From NCBI RefSeq assembly GCF_011100465.1, contig NZ_CP049740.1, forward strand, positions 1,852,001-1,916,000: DNA of 64,000 nt. The letters run 5' to 3'. The notes below the pieces were generated by a model. That model had not been told where the DNA came from. It did not search any database and saw only the letters and a list, made by a program, of their open reading frames with translations. The position numbers were made by a program, and so were the translations under genes. Below, in pieces: positions 54,973 through 64,000 of the stretch (positions are counted from its first letter, which is position 1; each line of letters starts with the position of its first letter). Origin of the DNA: Jeotgalibaca arthritidis (GTDB taxonomy: Bacteria > Bacillota > Bacilli > Lactobacillales > Aerococcaceae).

Positions 54973-56649
54973 TTATAACGGCATGATAACCGGTACAACC
55001 ATTGGACGGCGTTCTGTTTTCTCGAATAAGAAAGGTTGAACAACATCGATAATGGCATCTTTTAGACGTTTTTCATTTATTTTATCATCATGTGATAGTG
55101 TCCGATTAACTTCTTGTTTAATCAATGACTGTGCTTCGCTAATTAAAGAGCCCGATTCACGCATATAAATGAATCCGCGTGATAAGATATCTGGACCAGC
55201 AGCTAATTGTTTTGTTTTGAAATCGACTGTTAGGACGACAACAACCAAACCATCTTGTGATAGGATGCGACGGTCACGTAAAACGATATTTCCGATATCG
55301 CCGATTCCTTTACCATCAACATAAACATCAGCAGCAGGGAAGTTACCCGCTGGACGAGCAGTATCGTTTGTTAAGGCAAGAATGTCACCATTTTCCATGA
55401 TAAAGCTATTTTCTTTTGGAATACCACATTGCTCAGCTAGGCTAGCGTGGATTTTCAACATGCGAAACTCACCGTGGACCGGCATAAAGTATTTTGGTTT
55501 CATTAGACGAAGCATCAATTTCTGTTCTTCTTGTCCACCGTGTCCAGAAGTATGGACATTATTTACTTTACCGTGAATCACACGTGCACCAGCTTCTAAA
55601 AGTTGGTTGATGACGCGATTAACACTACCAGTGTTACCTGGAATCGGTGAGCTTGAGAAAATAACAGTGTCGCTTGGTTGGATGCTGATTTGACGGTGAG
55701 TGCCATTAGCGATACGACTTAACGCAGCCATCGGTTCACCCTGAGCACCTGTACATAGAATTAAAACTTTATCAGCAGGGTATTGGTTAATTTCACGAGC
55801 ATCGATAAACGTATCATCTGGTGCAACAATATAACCTAATTCTCTAGCTGTCTGGAACGAATTCTCCATACTTCTGCCAAAGACCGCCAATTTTCTTCCC
55901 GTCTCCAATGCTACCTCGGTTACCTGTTGTAGACGAGAGATATTAGAAGCAAAAGAGGCAAAGATAATCCGACCATCGATACGTTGAATGATGTTGGATA
56001 ACGATTGGCCAACAGTGCGTTCAGACTGTGTGAAGCCAGGCACTTCAGCGTTGGTACTGTCACTCATTAGAAGTAACACACCTTCATCGCCAAGCTTTGC
56101 CATGCGATGCAAGTCAGCAGGGTTGCCATCAACCGGTGTTAAGTCGAACTTAAAGTCACCTGTAAAGACAATGTTACCTGGTGGTGTTTTTACAACAATA
56201 CTTCTTGTATCTGGGATACTGTGAGTTGTTCTAAAAAAGCTAACGCTTGTCTTTCTGAACTTTACAACTGTTTCATCTTTAATAACATGTAATTCTGCAT
56301 CTCTTAAAAGGCCGTGTTCATCAAGTTTATTACGGATTAATGCAAGCGCAATTTCACCTGCATAAATAGGGATGTTCAGCTCTTTTAAGAGGAAAGGTAC
56401 GCCACCGATATGGTCTTCATGACCATGAGAGATGAAAAGACCTTTAATTTTACTTTGGTTTTGCACTAAATAAGAATAATCTGGAATAACATAATCGATT
56501 CCTAGAAGATCATCTTCTGGGAACATTACGCCGGAATCCAAAATGATAATTTCATCTTGGTATTGTACGGCATACATGTTTTTTCCGATTTCGCCTAGTC
56601 CCCCTAAGGCGAATACTCCTACTTCGTTGTTACGAATATTTGGTTTCAT
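54973..56649 (-). CDS. rnjA: ribonuclease J1
   Basis: RNase J1 is the main 5'-3' exoribonuclease and endonuclease of Firmicutes mRNA decay. The 558-residue protein has the metallo-beta-lactamase motif [10 protein letters not shown] near residue 75, the beta-CASP region and the C-terminal domain. It overlaps the rpoY stop by 4 bases (ATGA), a conserved pairing. Confidence 0.95.
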   Translation of the reverse strand: MKPNIRNNEVGVFALGGLGEIGKNMYAVQYQDEIIILDSGVMFPEDDLLGIDYVIPDYSYLVQNQSKIKGLFISHGHEDHIGGVPFLLKELNIPIYAGEIALALIRNKLDEHGLLRDAELHVIKDETVVKFRKTSVSFFRTTHSIPDTRSIVVKTPPGNIVFTGDFKFDLTPVDGNPADLHRMAKLGDEGVLLLMSDSTNAEVPGFTQSERTVGQSLSNIIQRIDGRIIFASFASNISRLQQVTEVALETGRKLAVFGRSMENSFQTARELGYIVAPDDTFIDAREINQYPADKVLILCTGAQGEPMAALSRIANGTHRQISIQPSDTVIFSSSPIPGNTGSVNRVINQLLEAGARVIHGKVNNVHTSGHGGQEEQKLMLRLMKPKYFMPVHGEFRMLKIHASLAEQCGIPKENSFIMENGDILALTNDTARPAGNFPAADVYVDGKGIGDIGNIVLRDRRILSQDGLVVVVLTVDFKTKQLAAGPDILSRGFIYMRESGSLISEAQSLIKQEVNRTLSHDDKINEKRLKDAIIDVVQPFLFEKTERRPMVVPVIMPL

Positions 56650-56864
56650 TGAGGAAACACCGTTACTTGGAAGTCTGGATTTTGTTGTTCATACTCCAGA
56701 TGCTTTCCTTCTAATGGTTGTATAAACTCAATATTATAGGGGGTATTTTCTTCTAATATACGTCTTGCTTCAACTTGGTTTTCAGCTTCGATGTAAAGCG
56801 ATTCTGTGGATTCTCTTGTCGGAATCACAATTTTGTTTTCTTGATAAGTCACTTTAAATAACAT
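56646..56864 (-). CDS. rpoY: RNA polymerase epsilon subunit
   Basis: The 72-residue epsilon subunit (formerly DUF1447) binds RNA polymerase near the secondary channel side. It starts at ATG 56864 ([11 protein letters not shown]) with AGGAGTGATC upstream; the longer frame is leader. Translationally coupled to rnjA. Confidence 0.93.
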   Translation of the reverse strand: MLFKVTYQENKIVIPTRESTESLYIEAENQVEARRILEENTPYNIEFIQPLEGKHLEYEQQNPDFQVTVFPQ

Positions 56865-57126
56865 ATGATCACTCCTGGTATTTCTATATTTTTCGCATTG
56901 AAAAAACAATTTAACGCCAAACTGGTCTTTTTTGTATTTTCGATACAATCGTTAGTATAAGTTTACCACAATCCATCTAAATGCGCATAGAAATCTAACG
57001 TAATGTGAGGTGGAAATGTTATAGTTAAAAAAATAAACAAAAAATATGATCTGACTATAGACATTTGTTGCAACTTTGGCTAATGTATAATGATGATTAT
57101 TATAAAATGTAATGGAGGATGAAAAA

Positions 57127-58857
57127 GTGGGTTTAATCTGGAAATATATTAAGCGCTATAAATTGTTTTTGCTGCTTAATGTGATTGGTTCATTCGGATT
57201 TATTTTCGTTGAGCTTGGCTTACCAACTATGCTTGCTCGTTTAATAAACGGGACAATAGCTGGGATGAGTCGAGAGTTATTTATAAATACAATTTTAGTT
57301 ATGCTTGCTTTTACAGTTCTCGGTTTTATTGGCCGCAGTGTTGTTTCATATGCCACGAGTCAATTAACAACTAAAATGATTGAGGAAATGCGTAACGATA
57401 TGTATCACGTTATCCAAACTTTCTCTCATGAAGAATTTGATCGGTTGGGTGTGTCATCTCTGGTTACTCGCGTCACGAATGATGCATTTGTTTTAATGCA
57501 ATTTAGTCAAATGATTTTGCGTATGGGACTAGCAACTTTATTAATGTTGTTTTCAAGTTTTTATATGATTTTTCAGACGAGTCGCTCTTTATCTGCTGTG
57601 CTGATTCCGGCATTTCCAATTCTATTAGGATCAGTATTGCTTATAGGGAAGAAATCACGTCCTTTATCTGAGTCCCAACAATCTAATTTAGATGATATTA
57701 ACTTAATTCTAAGAGAAGCATTGTCTGGTTTAAGAGTAATTCGGGCATTTGTTAGAGAAAAATTTCAAATGAAACGTTTTGCCGTTGTAAATGAAGCTTA
57801 TAGCAATGTCAGCAAGCGATTGTTTTATTTGATGGCATGGACACAGCCAATTTTTTCTCATGTTATTAATTGGATTATTATTGGGATTATGTGGTTTGGA
57901 GCTTCTCAACTAGAAGCAGGGACTTTGCAAATTGGTAATATGGTTGCTTATATTGAATATTCATTCCATGCCTTATTCTCATTCTTAAACTTTGCCATTG
58001 TCTTTATGATGTATCCTCGTGCGGCGGTTTCAGCTGGCCGTATTCAAGAAGTCTTCGATACAAAGAGTTCAATTTCAATCAATGAGGATGGTATTACTGA
58101 AACTGAGACGCATGGTTACATTCAATTTGAAAACGTGTCATTCTCTTATCCTGGGAACCATGACACGCCTGTTATCGACCAGGTTAGTTTTTCTGCTGAA
58201 CCGGGTCAAACCATCGCCTTTATCGGAAGTACGGGGAGTGGGAAATCAACATTGTTGCAATTGATTCCACGTTTCTATGATGTTACGGACGGTCGAATTC
58301 TTATCGATGGTCATGATGTTAGGGACTATAACCTTGATGCCTTAAGAAATAAGATTGGTTACATCCCGCAAAAATCGCTGCTATTTACAGGAACGATTGC
58401 TGATAACTTGCGTTATGGAAAATGGGATGCTTCGGAAAATGATTTAATTGATGCATCTGATATTTCTCAAGCGAAAGACTTTATTTTAAAGAAAAGTGAT
58501 CGCTTTGAGGAACATTTGGCTGAAGGGGGAAGTAACTTATCCGGTGGCCAAAAGCAGCGCTTATCTATTGCGCGTGCCGTTGTTCGTAAGCCGGATATTT
58601 ATATTTTTGATGATAGTTTCTCTGCTCTGGACTATGCGACTGATGTGAAATTAAGAGGGCGCTTAAAACAAGAAACAGGTCAGTCTACTGTTATTATTGT
58701 TGCGCAACGTGTCAGCACGATTTTACATGCTGATAAAATTATTGTATTGGATGAAGGTAAGAAAGTAGCTGAAGGAACGCATTCAGAGTTATTGAAGACA
58801 AGTGATATTTATTATGACATTGCTTCTTCTCAATTAAGGGAGGAGGAACTCGCATGA
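57127..58857 (+). CDS. heterodimeric multidrug ABC exporter, subunit with degenerate site
   Basis: The 576-residue half-transporter has six membrane segments and one ATPase domain: Walker A GSTGSGKST, signature LSGGQKQR, Walker B IFDDSFSALD with Asp in place of the catalytic Glu, and Gln in place of the switch His (VAQRVST). These are the marks of the inactive-site partner in BmrCD/LmrCD/PatAB-type exporters. GTG 57127 has GGAGG 8 bases upstream; ATG 57112 overlaps that site. Stop overlaps the partner gene. Confidence 0.9.
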   Translation: MGLIWKYIKRYKLFLLLNVIGSFGFIFVELGLPTMLARLINGTIAGMSRELFINTILVMLAFTVLGFIGRSVVSYATSQLTTKMIEEMRNDMYHVIQTFSHEEFDRLGVSSLVTRVTNDAFVLMQFSQMILRMGLATLLMLFSSFYMIFQTSRSLSAVLIPAFPILLGSVLLIGKKSRPLSESQQSNLDDINLILREALSGLRVIRAFVREKFQMKRFAVVNEAYSNVSKRLFYLMAWTQPIFSHVINWIIIGIMWFGASQLEAGTLQIGNMVAYIEYSFHALFSFLNFAIVFMMYPRAAVSAGRIQEVFDTKSSISINEDGITETETHGYIQFENVSFSYPGNHDTPVIDQVSFSAEPGQTIAFIGSTGSGKSTLLQLIPRFYDVTDGRILIDGHDVRDYNLDALRNKIGYIPQKSLLFTGTIADNLRYGKWDASENDLIDASDISQAKDFILKKSDRFEEHLAEGGSNLSGGQKQRLSIARAVVRKPDIYIFDDSFSALDYATDVKLRGRLKQETGQSTVIIVAQRVSTILHADKIIVLDEGKKVAEGTHSELLKTSDIYYDIASSQLREEELA

Positions 58858-60632
58858 AAAATGAACGAAAATTAAATGACCTATTCCGTATTTGGGAATA
58901 CGTTGGTGTTTACAGAGGACGCTTTATTACGTCAATTCTATTAACAGTTCTGATGTCAATTTTAAATGTACTAGAGCCATTTATATTGGGCTTGGCTGTT
59001 ACTGAATTAGGAAACAATGCTGCAGCCATGCTTCAAAATTTACCAGGAGCGGGTATTAACTATCCTTATTTAAGAAATATTTTGATTCTTTATTTCTTAC
59101 GTGCTTTAGGTTATCAATTAACTAACCTCTTTTCACAGCGTTTGATGACGAGTGTTGTCCAATACGCTATGCGTGATTTGAGATGTGATTTGGACTCCAA
59201 AATAAATCGTCTACCGGTTTCGTTTTTTGACAGTCAATCATTTGGTGATGTGCTGAGTCGTGTAACCAATGATGTTGACGCTATTTCAAATGCTTTGCAA
59301 CAATCGTTACTACAAATTGTGAATGCTATTTTAGGTATCAGTTTCGCATTAGTGATGCTTGTTTTAATTAGTTGGAAGCTAACGCTAGTGGCGCTTATTA
59401 TGATTCCAGCAGCCTATGTCATCTCTCGTAAAATTACAGAACTTTCTCAACCTTATTTTACAAAACAAGCGAAATATTTGGGTGAACTAAATGGCTTTGT
59501 ACAAGAGAATTTAACTGGGTTTTCAGTTGTCAAATTGTACAGTAAAGAGGACGACTCTGTTGCAGAGTTCCAGAGAATTAATGGTAATTTACAAAAGAGT
59601 GGATTTAAAGCAGCCTTTGTATCAGGATTGATGACACCATTTACTGCTCTTGTTTCTAATAGTGCTTATATTGTGGTTGCTGTCTTAGGAATTTTAGAAG
59701 TGCTTGCTGGTGGCATGACAATTGGGAATGTACAAGCAGTTGCCCAATATGTATGGCAAATTAACCAACCGATTTCGACGATTACGCAGCTGTCGGCTAT
59801 TATTCAGTCCGCAGCAGCAGCAACACAACGTATTTTTGGTTTCCTTGATGAAGAGGAAATAATGGAAGAGAATAACCAATCACTTCCTGATAGGATTGAA
59901 GGTCAAATTAGTTTTGAAAATGTCTCATTTAGTTATACAGAAAATCAAACACTAATTAAAAACTTTAATGTTGATGTGAAGAGTGGGGATACAGTTGCGA
60001 TTGTCGGTCCAACGGGTGCAGGTAAAACAACCATGATTAATCTGTTGATGCGTTTTTATGATGTGGATTCAGGTGCAATTAAGTTAGATGGTCATGACAT
60101 TCGTGATTTTAGTCGCCAAGATTATCGTTCTCAATTTGGGATGGTATTACAAGACGCTTGGTTGTACCAAGATACGATTGAGGAAAACATTCGATTTGGA
60201 CGTTTGGATGCAACAGACGATGACGTTGTAAGTGCCGCAGAAGCTGCAAACGTGAATCACTTTATCCAAACCTTAGGGGAAGGCTATCAAACGGTTATCA
60301 ACCAAGAAGCATCTAATATTTCCTTAGGTCAAAAACAATTACTAACGATTGCCCGAACCTTTATTGCTGATCCTAAAGTATTAATTTTAGACGAAGCAAC
60401 AAGTTCAGTGGACACGCGACTAGAAGCGTTAATTCAAAAAGCGATGGCTAAGATTATGAAGGGACGGACTAGCTTTGTGATTGCCCACCGTTTATCTACG
60501 ATTCGTGATGCTGATTTGATATTGGTAATGGATCAAGGACAAATTATAGAACAAGGTAATCATGACGAGCTAATGAGTCAAGAAGGATTTTATTACAATT
60601 TATATAACAGTCAATTCCAAGAAGAAGCCTAA
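58854..60632 (+). CDS. heterodimeric multidrug ABC exporter, catalytic subunit
   Basis: The 592-residue partner has Walker A GPTGAGKTT, a complete Walker B LILDEATSSVD and switch His (IAHRLST) but a degenerate signature ISLGQKQ. Together with subunit one this yields one active ATP site (its own Walker motifs with the partner's LSGGQ) and one inactive site. Starts within the stop of the first gene (ATGA). Export of drugs or lipids is likely; substrate unknown. Confidence 0.92.
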   Translation: MKNERKLNDLFRIWEYVGVYRGRFITSILLTVLMSILNVLEPFILGLAVTELGNNAAAMLQNLPGAGINYPYLRNILILYFLRALGYQLTNLFSQRLMTSVVQYAMRDLRCDLDSKINRLPVSFFDSQSFGDVLSRVTNDVDAISNALQQSLLQIVNAILGISFALVMLVLISWKLTLVALIMIPAAYVISRKITELSQPYFTKQAKYLGELNGFVQENLTGFSVVKLYSKEDDSVAEFQRINGNLQKSGFKAAFVSGLMTPFTALVSNSAYIVVAVLGILEVLAGGMTIGNVQAVAQYVWQINQPISTITQLSAIIQSAAAATQRIFGFLDEEEIMEENNQSLPDRIEGQISFENVSFSYTENQTLIKNFNVDVKSGDTVAIVGPTGAGKTTMINLLMRFYDVDSGAIKLDGHDIRDFSRQDYRSQFGMVLQDAWLYQDTIEENIRFGRLDATDDDVVSAAEAANVNHFIQTLGEGYQTVINQEASNISLGQKQLLTIARTFIADPKVLILDEATSSVDTRLEALIQKAMAKIMKGRTSFVIAHRLSTIRDADLILVMDQGQIIEQGNHDELMSQEGFYYNLYNSQFQEEA

Positions 60633-60635
60633 TAA

Positions 60636-60670
60636 AAAGCCACAAGCGGATGTTTTCCACTTGTGGCTTT
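60636..60670. terminator. terminator between the ABC exporter and def
   Basis: AAAGCCACAAG with CTTGTGGCTTT, between converging genes. Confidence 0.8.
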
Positions 60671-60685
60671 CGTTATTATCCTATA

Positions 60686-61249
60686 TTAACCAATGACACT
60701 GACTTGATCATCCAGTTCAAATGGTTCTTTCTCATTGATGTGATCATAGAACATCACGCCGTTTAGGTGATCAATTTCATGTTGAATAACGATGGCATTA
60801 TAACCTTTATAACGTTTTTTATAACTTTTGCCTGTGACGTCTTGATAAGTTAGTGTAATTCGGCTGTGTCTGACAACAAAACCAGGCACTTCACGATCAA
60901 CTGATAAGCAACCTTCGCCTTCTTTCAGGCAGACACCTTCAACAGAATGGCTTACGATTTTAGGGTTAATCATAACTTCCTCAATTTCAGGAGGATCATC
61001 TTCGTATTCACCTGGTATAAGTAAAGCAATCATCCGTTTTGAAATGGCAAGTTGTGGTGCTGCTAGACCAACCCCTGCCCGAAGTTCATACTGTTCAGAA
61101 AGTTCAGGGTCCTGGCTGTTTTTTAAAAACGTCATCATGTCATTAGCGAGTATCATTTCTTCTTTTGTTAAGGGGAATGTTAGCTCAGCTGCCTTCTCAC
61201 GAAGAGCAGGGTGGCCTTCCCGAACGATGTCATCCATTGTAATCATCAT
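60686..61249 (-). CDS. def: peptide deformylase
   Basis: This zinc/iron hydrolase removes the formyl group of new proteins. The 187-residue type II (Gram-positive) enzyme has motifs [14 protein letters not shown] and [12 protein letters not shown] 61249 is 6 bases after AAAGGAG; the upstream in-frame region is probably untranslated. Single gene. Confidence 0.95.
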   Translation of the reverse strand: MMITMDDIVREGHPALREKAAELTFPLTKEEMILANDMMTFLKNSQDPELSEQYELRAGVGLAAPQLAISKRMIALLIPGEYEDDPPEIEEVMINPKIVSHSVEGVCLKEGEGCLSVDREVPGFVVRHSRITLTYQDVTGKSYKKRYKGYNAIVIQHEIDHLNGVMFYDHINEKEPFELDDQVSVIG

Positions 61250-61449
61250 GCATAGCTCCTTTGATAATAGAATCATTAAATAAAAAAGAACAGGTGATGT
61301 TCTTAAAAATATCATTATTATATTACTATATAATATTTAAATAGTATAGAATTACAAATTAATTTTCAACTGAATTTGATTTATTTTCATTGAAAAAGGT
61401 TAATATACTCTTATTTATAAGGTTTTTTTTAAAATGGACTAAAAATTAA

Positions 61450-61477
61450 TTGACTTAATGTCAAAAAAATGTAAAAT
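61450..61477 (+). promoter_or_regulatory. gdhA promoter with overlapping palindrome
   Basis: TTGACT and TAAAAT with a 16-base spacer. The -35 region is part of TTGAC-ttaat-GTCAA, a possible operator. Confidence 0.6.
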
Positions 61478-61525
61478 AATAAAATGAGAATTAGATTAAA
61501 AATATAAGAAGGAAGGTCGAATGCC

Positions 61526-62872
61526 ATGACTGCAGCAAAAGACTATATTGAAACTGTCTATCAGAAAGTCGAAAAGAGAGGCCCTCACCAAGCAGAGTTT
61601 TTACAAGCTGTTCGCGAGATGTTTGATACAATTGAACCGGCTATCGAAAAGAATCCTCAATTTATCAAATGGAATATATTAGAACAACTGGCTGAGCCAG
61701 AACGAGTGATTTCATTCCGAGTTCCTTGGGTAGCAGACGATGGAACTGTTCAAATTAACAAGGGATTTCGAGTTCAATATAATTCTGCACTAGGACCTTA
61801 TAAAGGTGGCATTCGCTTCCACCCAACTGTTAATGAAAGTATTCTAAAATTTTTAGGCTTTGAGCAGATGTTTAAGAATAGTTTAACAGGACTACCAATT
61901 GGTGGTGGTAAAGGTGGCGCTGATTTTGACCCTAAAGGGAAATCAGATGAAGAAATCATGCGTTTCTGTCAGTCATTTATGACTGAATTACAAAAATATA
62001 TTGGTCCTATCCAAGATGTCCCGGCGGGAGATATTGGTGTTTCAGGTCGTGAAATTGGCTATATGTATGGTCAGTATAAACGCTTAAACGGGGCACATTC
62101 AGGCGTATTAACCGGAAAACCTGTTAGTATGAATGGTAGTTTAGCTAGAACAGAAGCAACCGGTTATGGTTTAGTTTATTATACAGAAGAAATGCTTCAA
62201 TCAAACGGTAAATCATTTAAAGATCAAAAAGTGGTTGTTTCTGGAAGTGGTAACGTTGCAACTTACGCTATTGAGAAAGTTCATGAGTTTGGTGGAACTG
62301 TTATTGCTTGTTCTGATTCAAATGGCTATATCTATGATGAATCAGGCATTGATTTGGCACTACTTAAGCAAATAAAAGAAGTAGAGCGCAAACGTTTAAC
62401 TGAATACGCTGATCGAAAAGACAGTGCTGACTATGTAGAAGGTAGTGTTTGGGATATTGATGTTCCGTTTGCTATTGCTCTTCCGTGTGCAACACAAAAT
62501 GAAATTAGTGGCAATCAAGCAGCGCAGATGGTTAAAAATGGTGTGTATTGCGTTAGTGAAGGGGCAAATATGCCAAGTGACTTGGATGCTATTCATGTTT
62601 ATTTGGAAAATGGCGTTTACTATGGACCTGCTAAGGCAGCTAATGCTGGTGGGGTTGCAACGAGTGCGTTAGAAATGGCGCAAAATGCACAGCACGGCCA
62701 TTGGACGTTTGAACGTGTTGATGAAGAATTGAAAGCAATAATGAAAAATATCTTTAAAACCGTTGAAGAAACAGCTAAAGAATATGATTTAGAGGGTAAT
62801 TATTTAGCTGGCGTTAATATTGCATCATTTTTAAATGTAGCAAATGCAATGGTATTCCAAGGTGTCGTTTAA
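61526..62872 (+). CDS. gdhA: NADP-dependent glutamate dehydrogenase
   Basis: GdhA makes glutamate from 2-oxoglutarate and ammonia. The 448-residue length and motifs (KGGIRFHPTV, PIGGGKGGADFDPKGKS, GSGNVATYA) fit the hexameric assimilatory type; NADP preference is inferred from family. GGAAGGTCG lies upstream of ATG 61526. Strong terminator after. Confidence 0.95.
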   Translation: MTAAKDYIETVYQKVEKRGPHQAEFLQAVREMFDTIEPAIEKNPQFIKWNILEQLAEPERVISFRVPWVADDGTVQINKGFRVQYNSALGPYKGGIRFHPTVNESILKFLGFEQMFKNSLTGLPIGGGKGGADFDPKGKSDEEIMRFCQSFMTELQKYIGPIQDVPAGDIGVSGREIGYMYGQYKRLNGAHSGVLTGKPVSMNGSLARTEATGYGLVYYTEEMLQSNGKSFKDQKVVVSGSGNVATYAIEKVHEFGGTVIACSDSNGYIYDESGIDLALLKQIKEVERKRLTEYADRKDSADYVEGSVWDIDVPFAIALPCATQNEISGNQAAQMVKNGVYCVSEGANMPSDLDAIHVYLENGVYYGPAKAANAGGVATSALEMAQNAQHGHWTFERVDEELKAIMKNIFKTVEETAKEYDLEGNYLAGVNIASFLNVANAMVFQGVV

Positions 62873-62882
62873 TAAGTAAGAG

Positions 62883-62920
62883 GTAAAAGAGGCTGTTTGT
62901 CAGAAAATAGCCTCTTTTAC
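62883..62920 (+). terminator. gdhA terminator
   Basis: GTAAAAGAGGCT with AGCCTCTTTTAC, then CTCTTTTATTTTG. Confidence 0.85.
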
Positions 62921-62929
62921 CTCTTTTAT

Positions 62930-63290
62930 TTTGAATAATTTTTCATTGTGATGTAATTAACTAATGGATTTTTTTGGAAAAATAAAAAACAAAGTCCTTT
63001 TTTTCTTTAAGAATAGTTAAAATAGCCCAATGTGTTGATAAAATTAACTTTTCTTAGGCTGTTATAACATGACTTGTCTTAAAATAACGTTTTTAATTTC
63101 AAGACTAATACAGTTTAAATTCTATACTAAAACAGATTAGCACAGAAAAAGTGCTTTAAACAACTAAAAAAAGACAAAAATCAGCAAAAATTCGAGCGTT
63201 TCAAACCTGTTAATAATTGAGCAATAATAAAATAATAACCGTTTCCATCCTTGCTAAGACAAACAATTTTATAAAAAAAGCAATCAACAC
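62930..63290. other. AT-rich gene-free region upstream of pdhA
   Basis: About 360 bases without a convincing gene, ribosome binding site or strong hairpin; only a short AGCAC/GTGCT stem near 63138-63154. No clear catabolite (cre) site was seen. The region probably holds upstream control of the pyruvate dehydrogenase operon. Confidence 0.4.
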
Positions 63291-63291
63291 C

Positions 63292-63320
63292 TTGCATAAA
63301 GTACAAGTCAGTGGTAAATT
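63292..63320 (+). promoter_or_regulatory. pdhA promoter
   Basis: TTGCAT and TAAATT with a 17-base spacer, about 90 bases before the start codon. Confidence 0.6.
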
Positions 63321-63366
63321 TATGTTGTGAGGTAACAAGAATAATACAGTTCGTCAGGCTGTATAA

Positions 63367-64000
<634 letters not shown>

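Overview
This window comes from a low-GC Gram-positive bacterium of the order Lactobacillales, probably an Enterococcaceae or Carnobacteriaceae relative. The case rests on gene content and order: EzrA, IreB, LiaFSR, RNase J1 with RpoY, GshF, a histidine-type T-box transporter, and the blocks valS-folC-radC-mreBCD, rplU-prp-rpmA and alaS-ireB-ruvX-DUF1292-mltG-udk-greA. I cannot name the genus from sequence alone.

Bases 1 to about 7440 are the right end of an integrated phage-derived element. It is visibly more GC-rich than the rest and ends exactly at the 3' end of rpsD. It carries a PBSX/XtmA-type terminase small subunit, a tight operon of small unknown genes (one resembling ArpU/RinA late regulators), two helical proteins and a 934-residue tail tape-measure protein. 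No large terminase, portal, capsid, tail tube, baseplate, lysis or integrase gene is visible. Gene starts overlap and each has a good ribosome binding site, so this looks like a designed order rather than a deletion scar. A phage satellite that brings its own packaging specificity and tape measure is the most interesting reading. A decayed prophage is the main alternative. Short repeats next to the rpsD junction could be integrase arm sites.

Bases 7446 to 21600 are core genes: rpsD with its S4 leader (minus strand), ezrA, a cysteine desulfurase with thiI (4-thiouridine in tRNA), tpx, T-box-valS, folC, radC, a decayed GH1 glucosidase fragment, cspA and mreBCD. The start of mreB looks frameshifted. 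Bases 22150 to 25524 hold a T-box-controlled amino-acid ABC transporter, probably for histidine, with a tandem pseudogene copy of its binding protein. After an MFS transporter come the L21 leader with rplU-prp-rpmA, a YtxK-like methylase and ackA.

Between ackA and usp (30367-30850) lie the second copy of a dispersed structured repeat (the first is upstream of ezrA) and a cluster of TGTA-N3-TACA motifs. A probable 6S RNA lies between rarA and a small membrane protein gene. gshF is closely coupled to an M50-like membrane protease. A second cysteine desulfurase, DUF1831, an FNT channel, TraX, mnmA and recD2 follow, then dagK and the T-box-alaS cluster through greA.

The last part has the liaFSR envelope-stress system, a HesB-like protein, rnjA/rpoY, a heterodimeric ABC exporter with textbook asymmetric ATP sites, def, gdhA and the first 194 codons of pdhA, which runs off the window.
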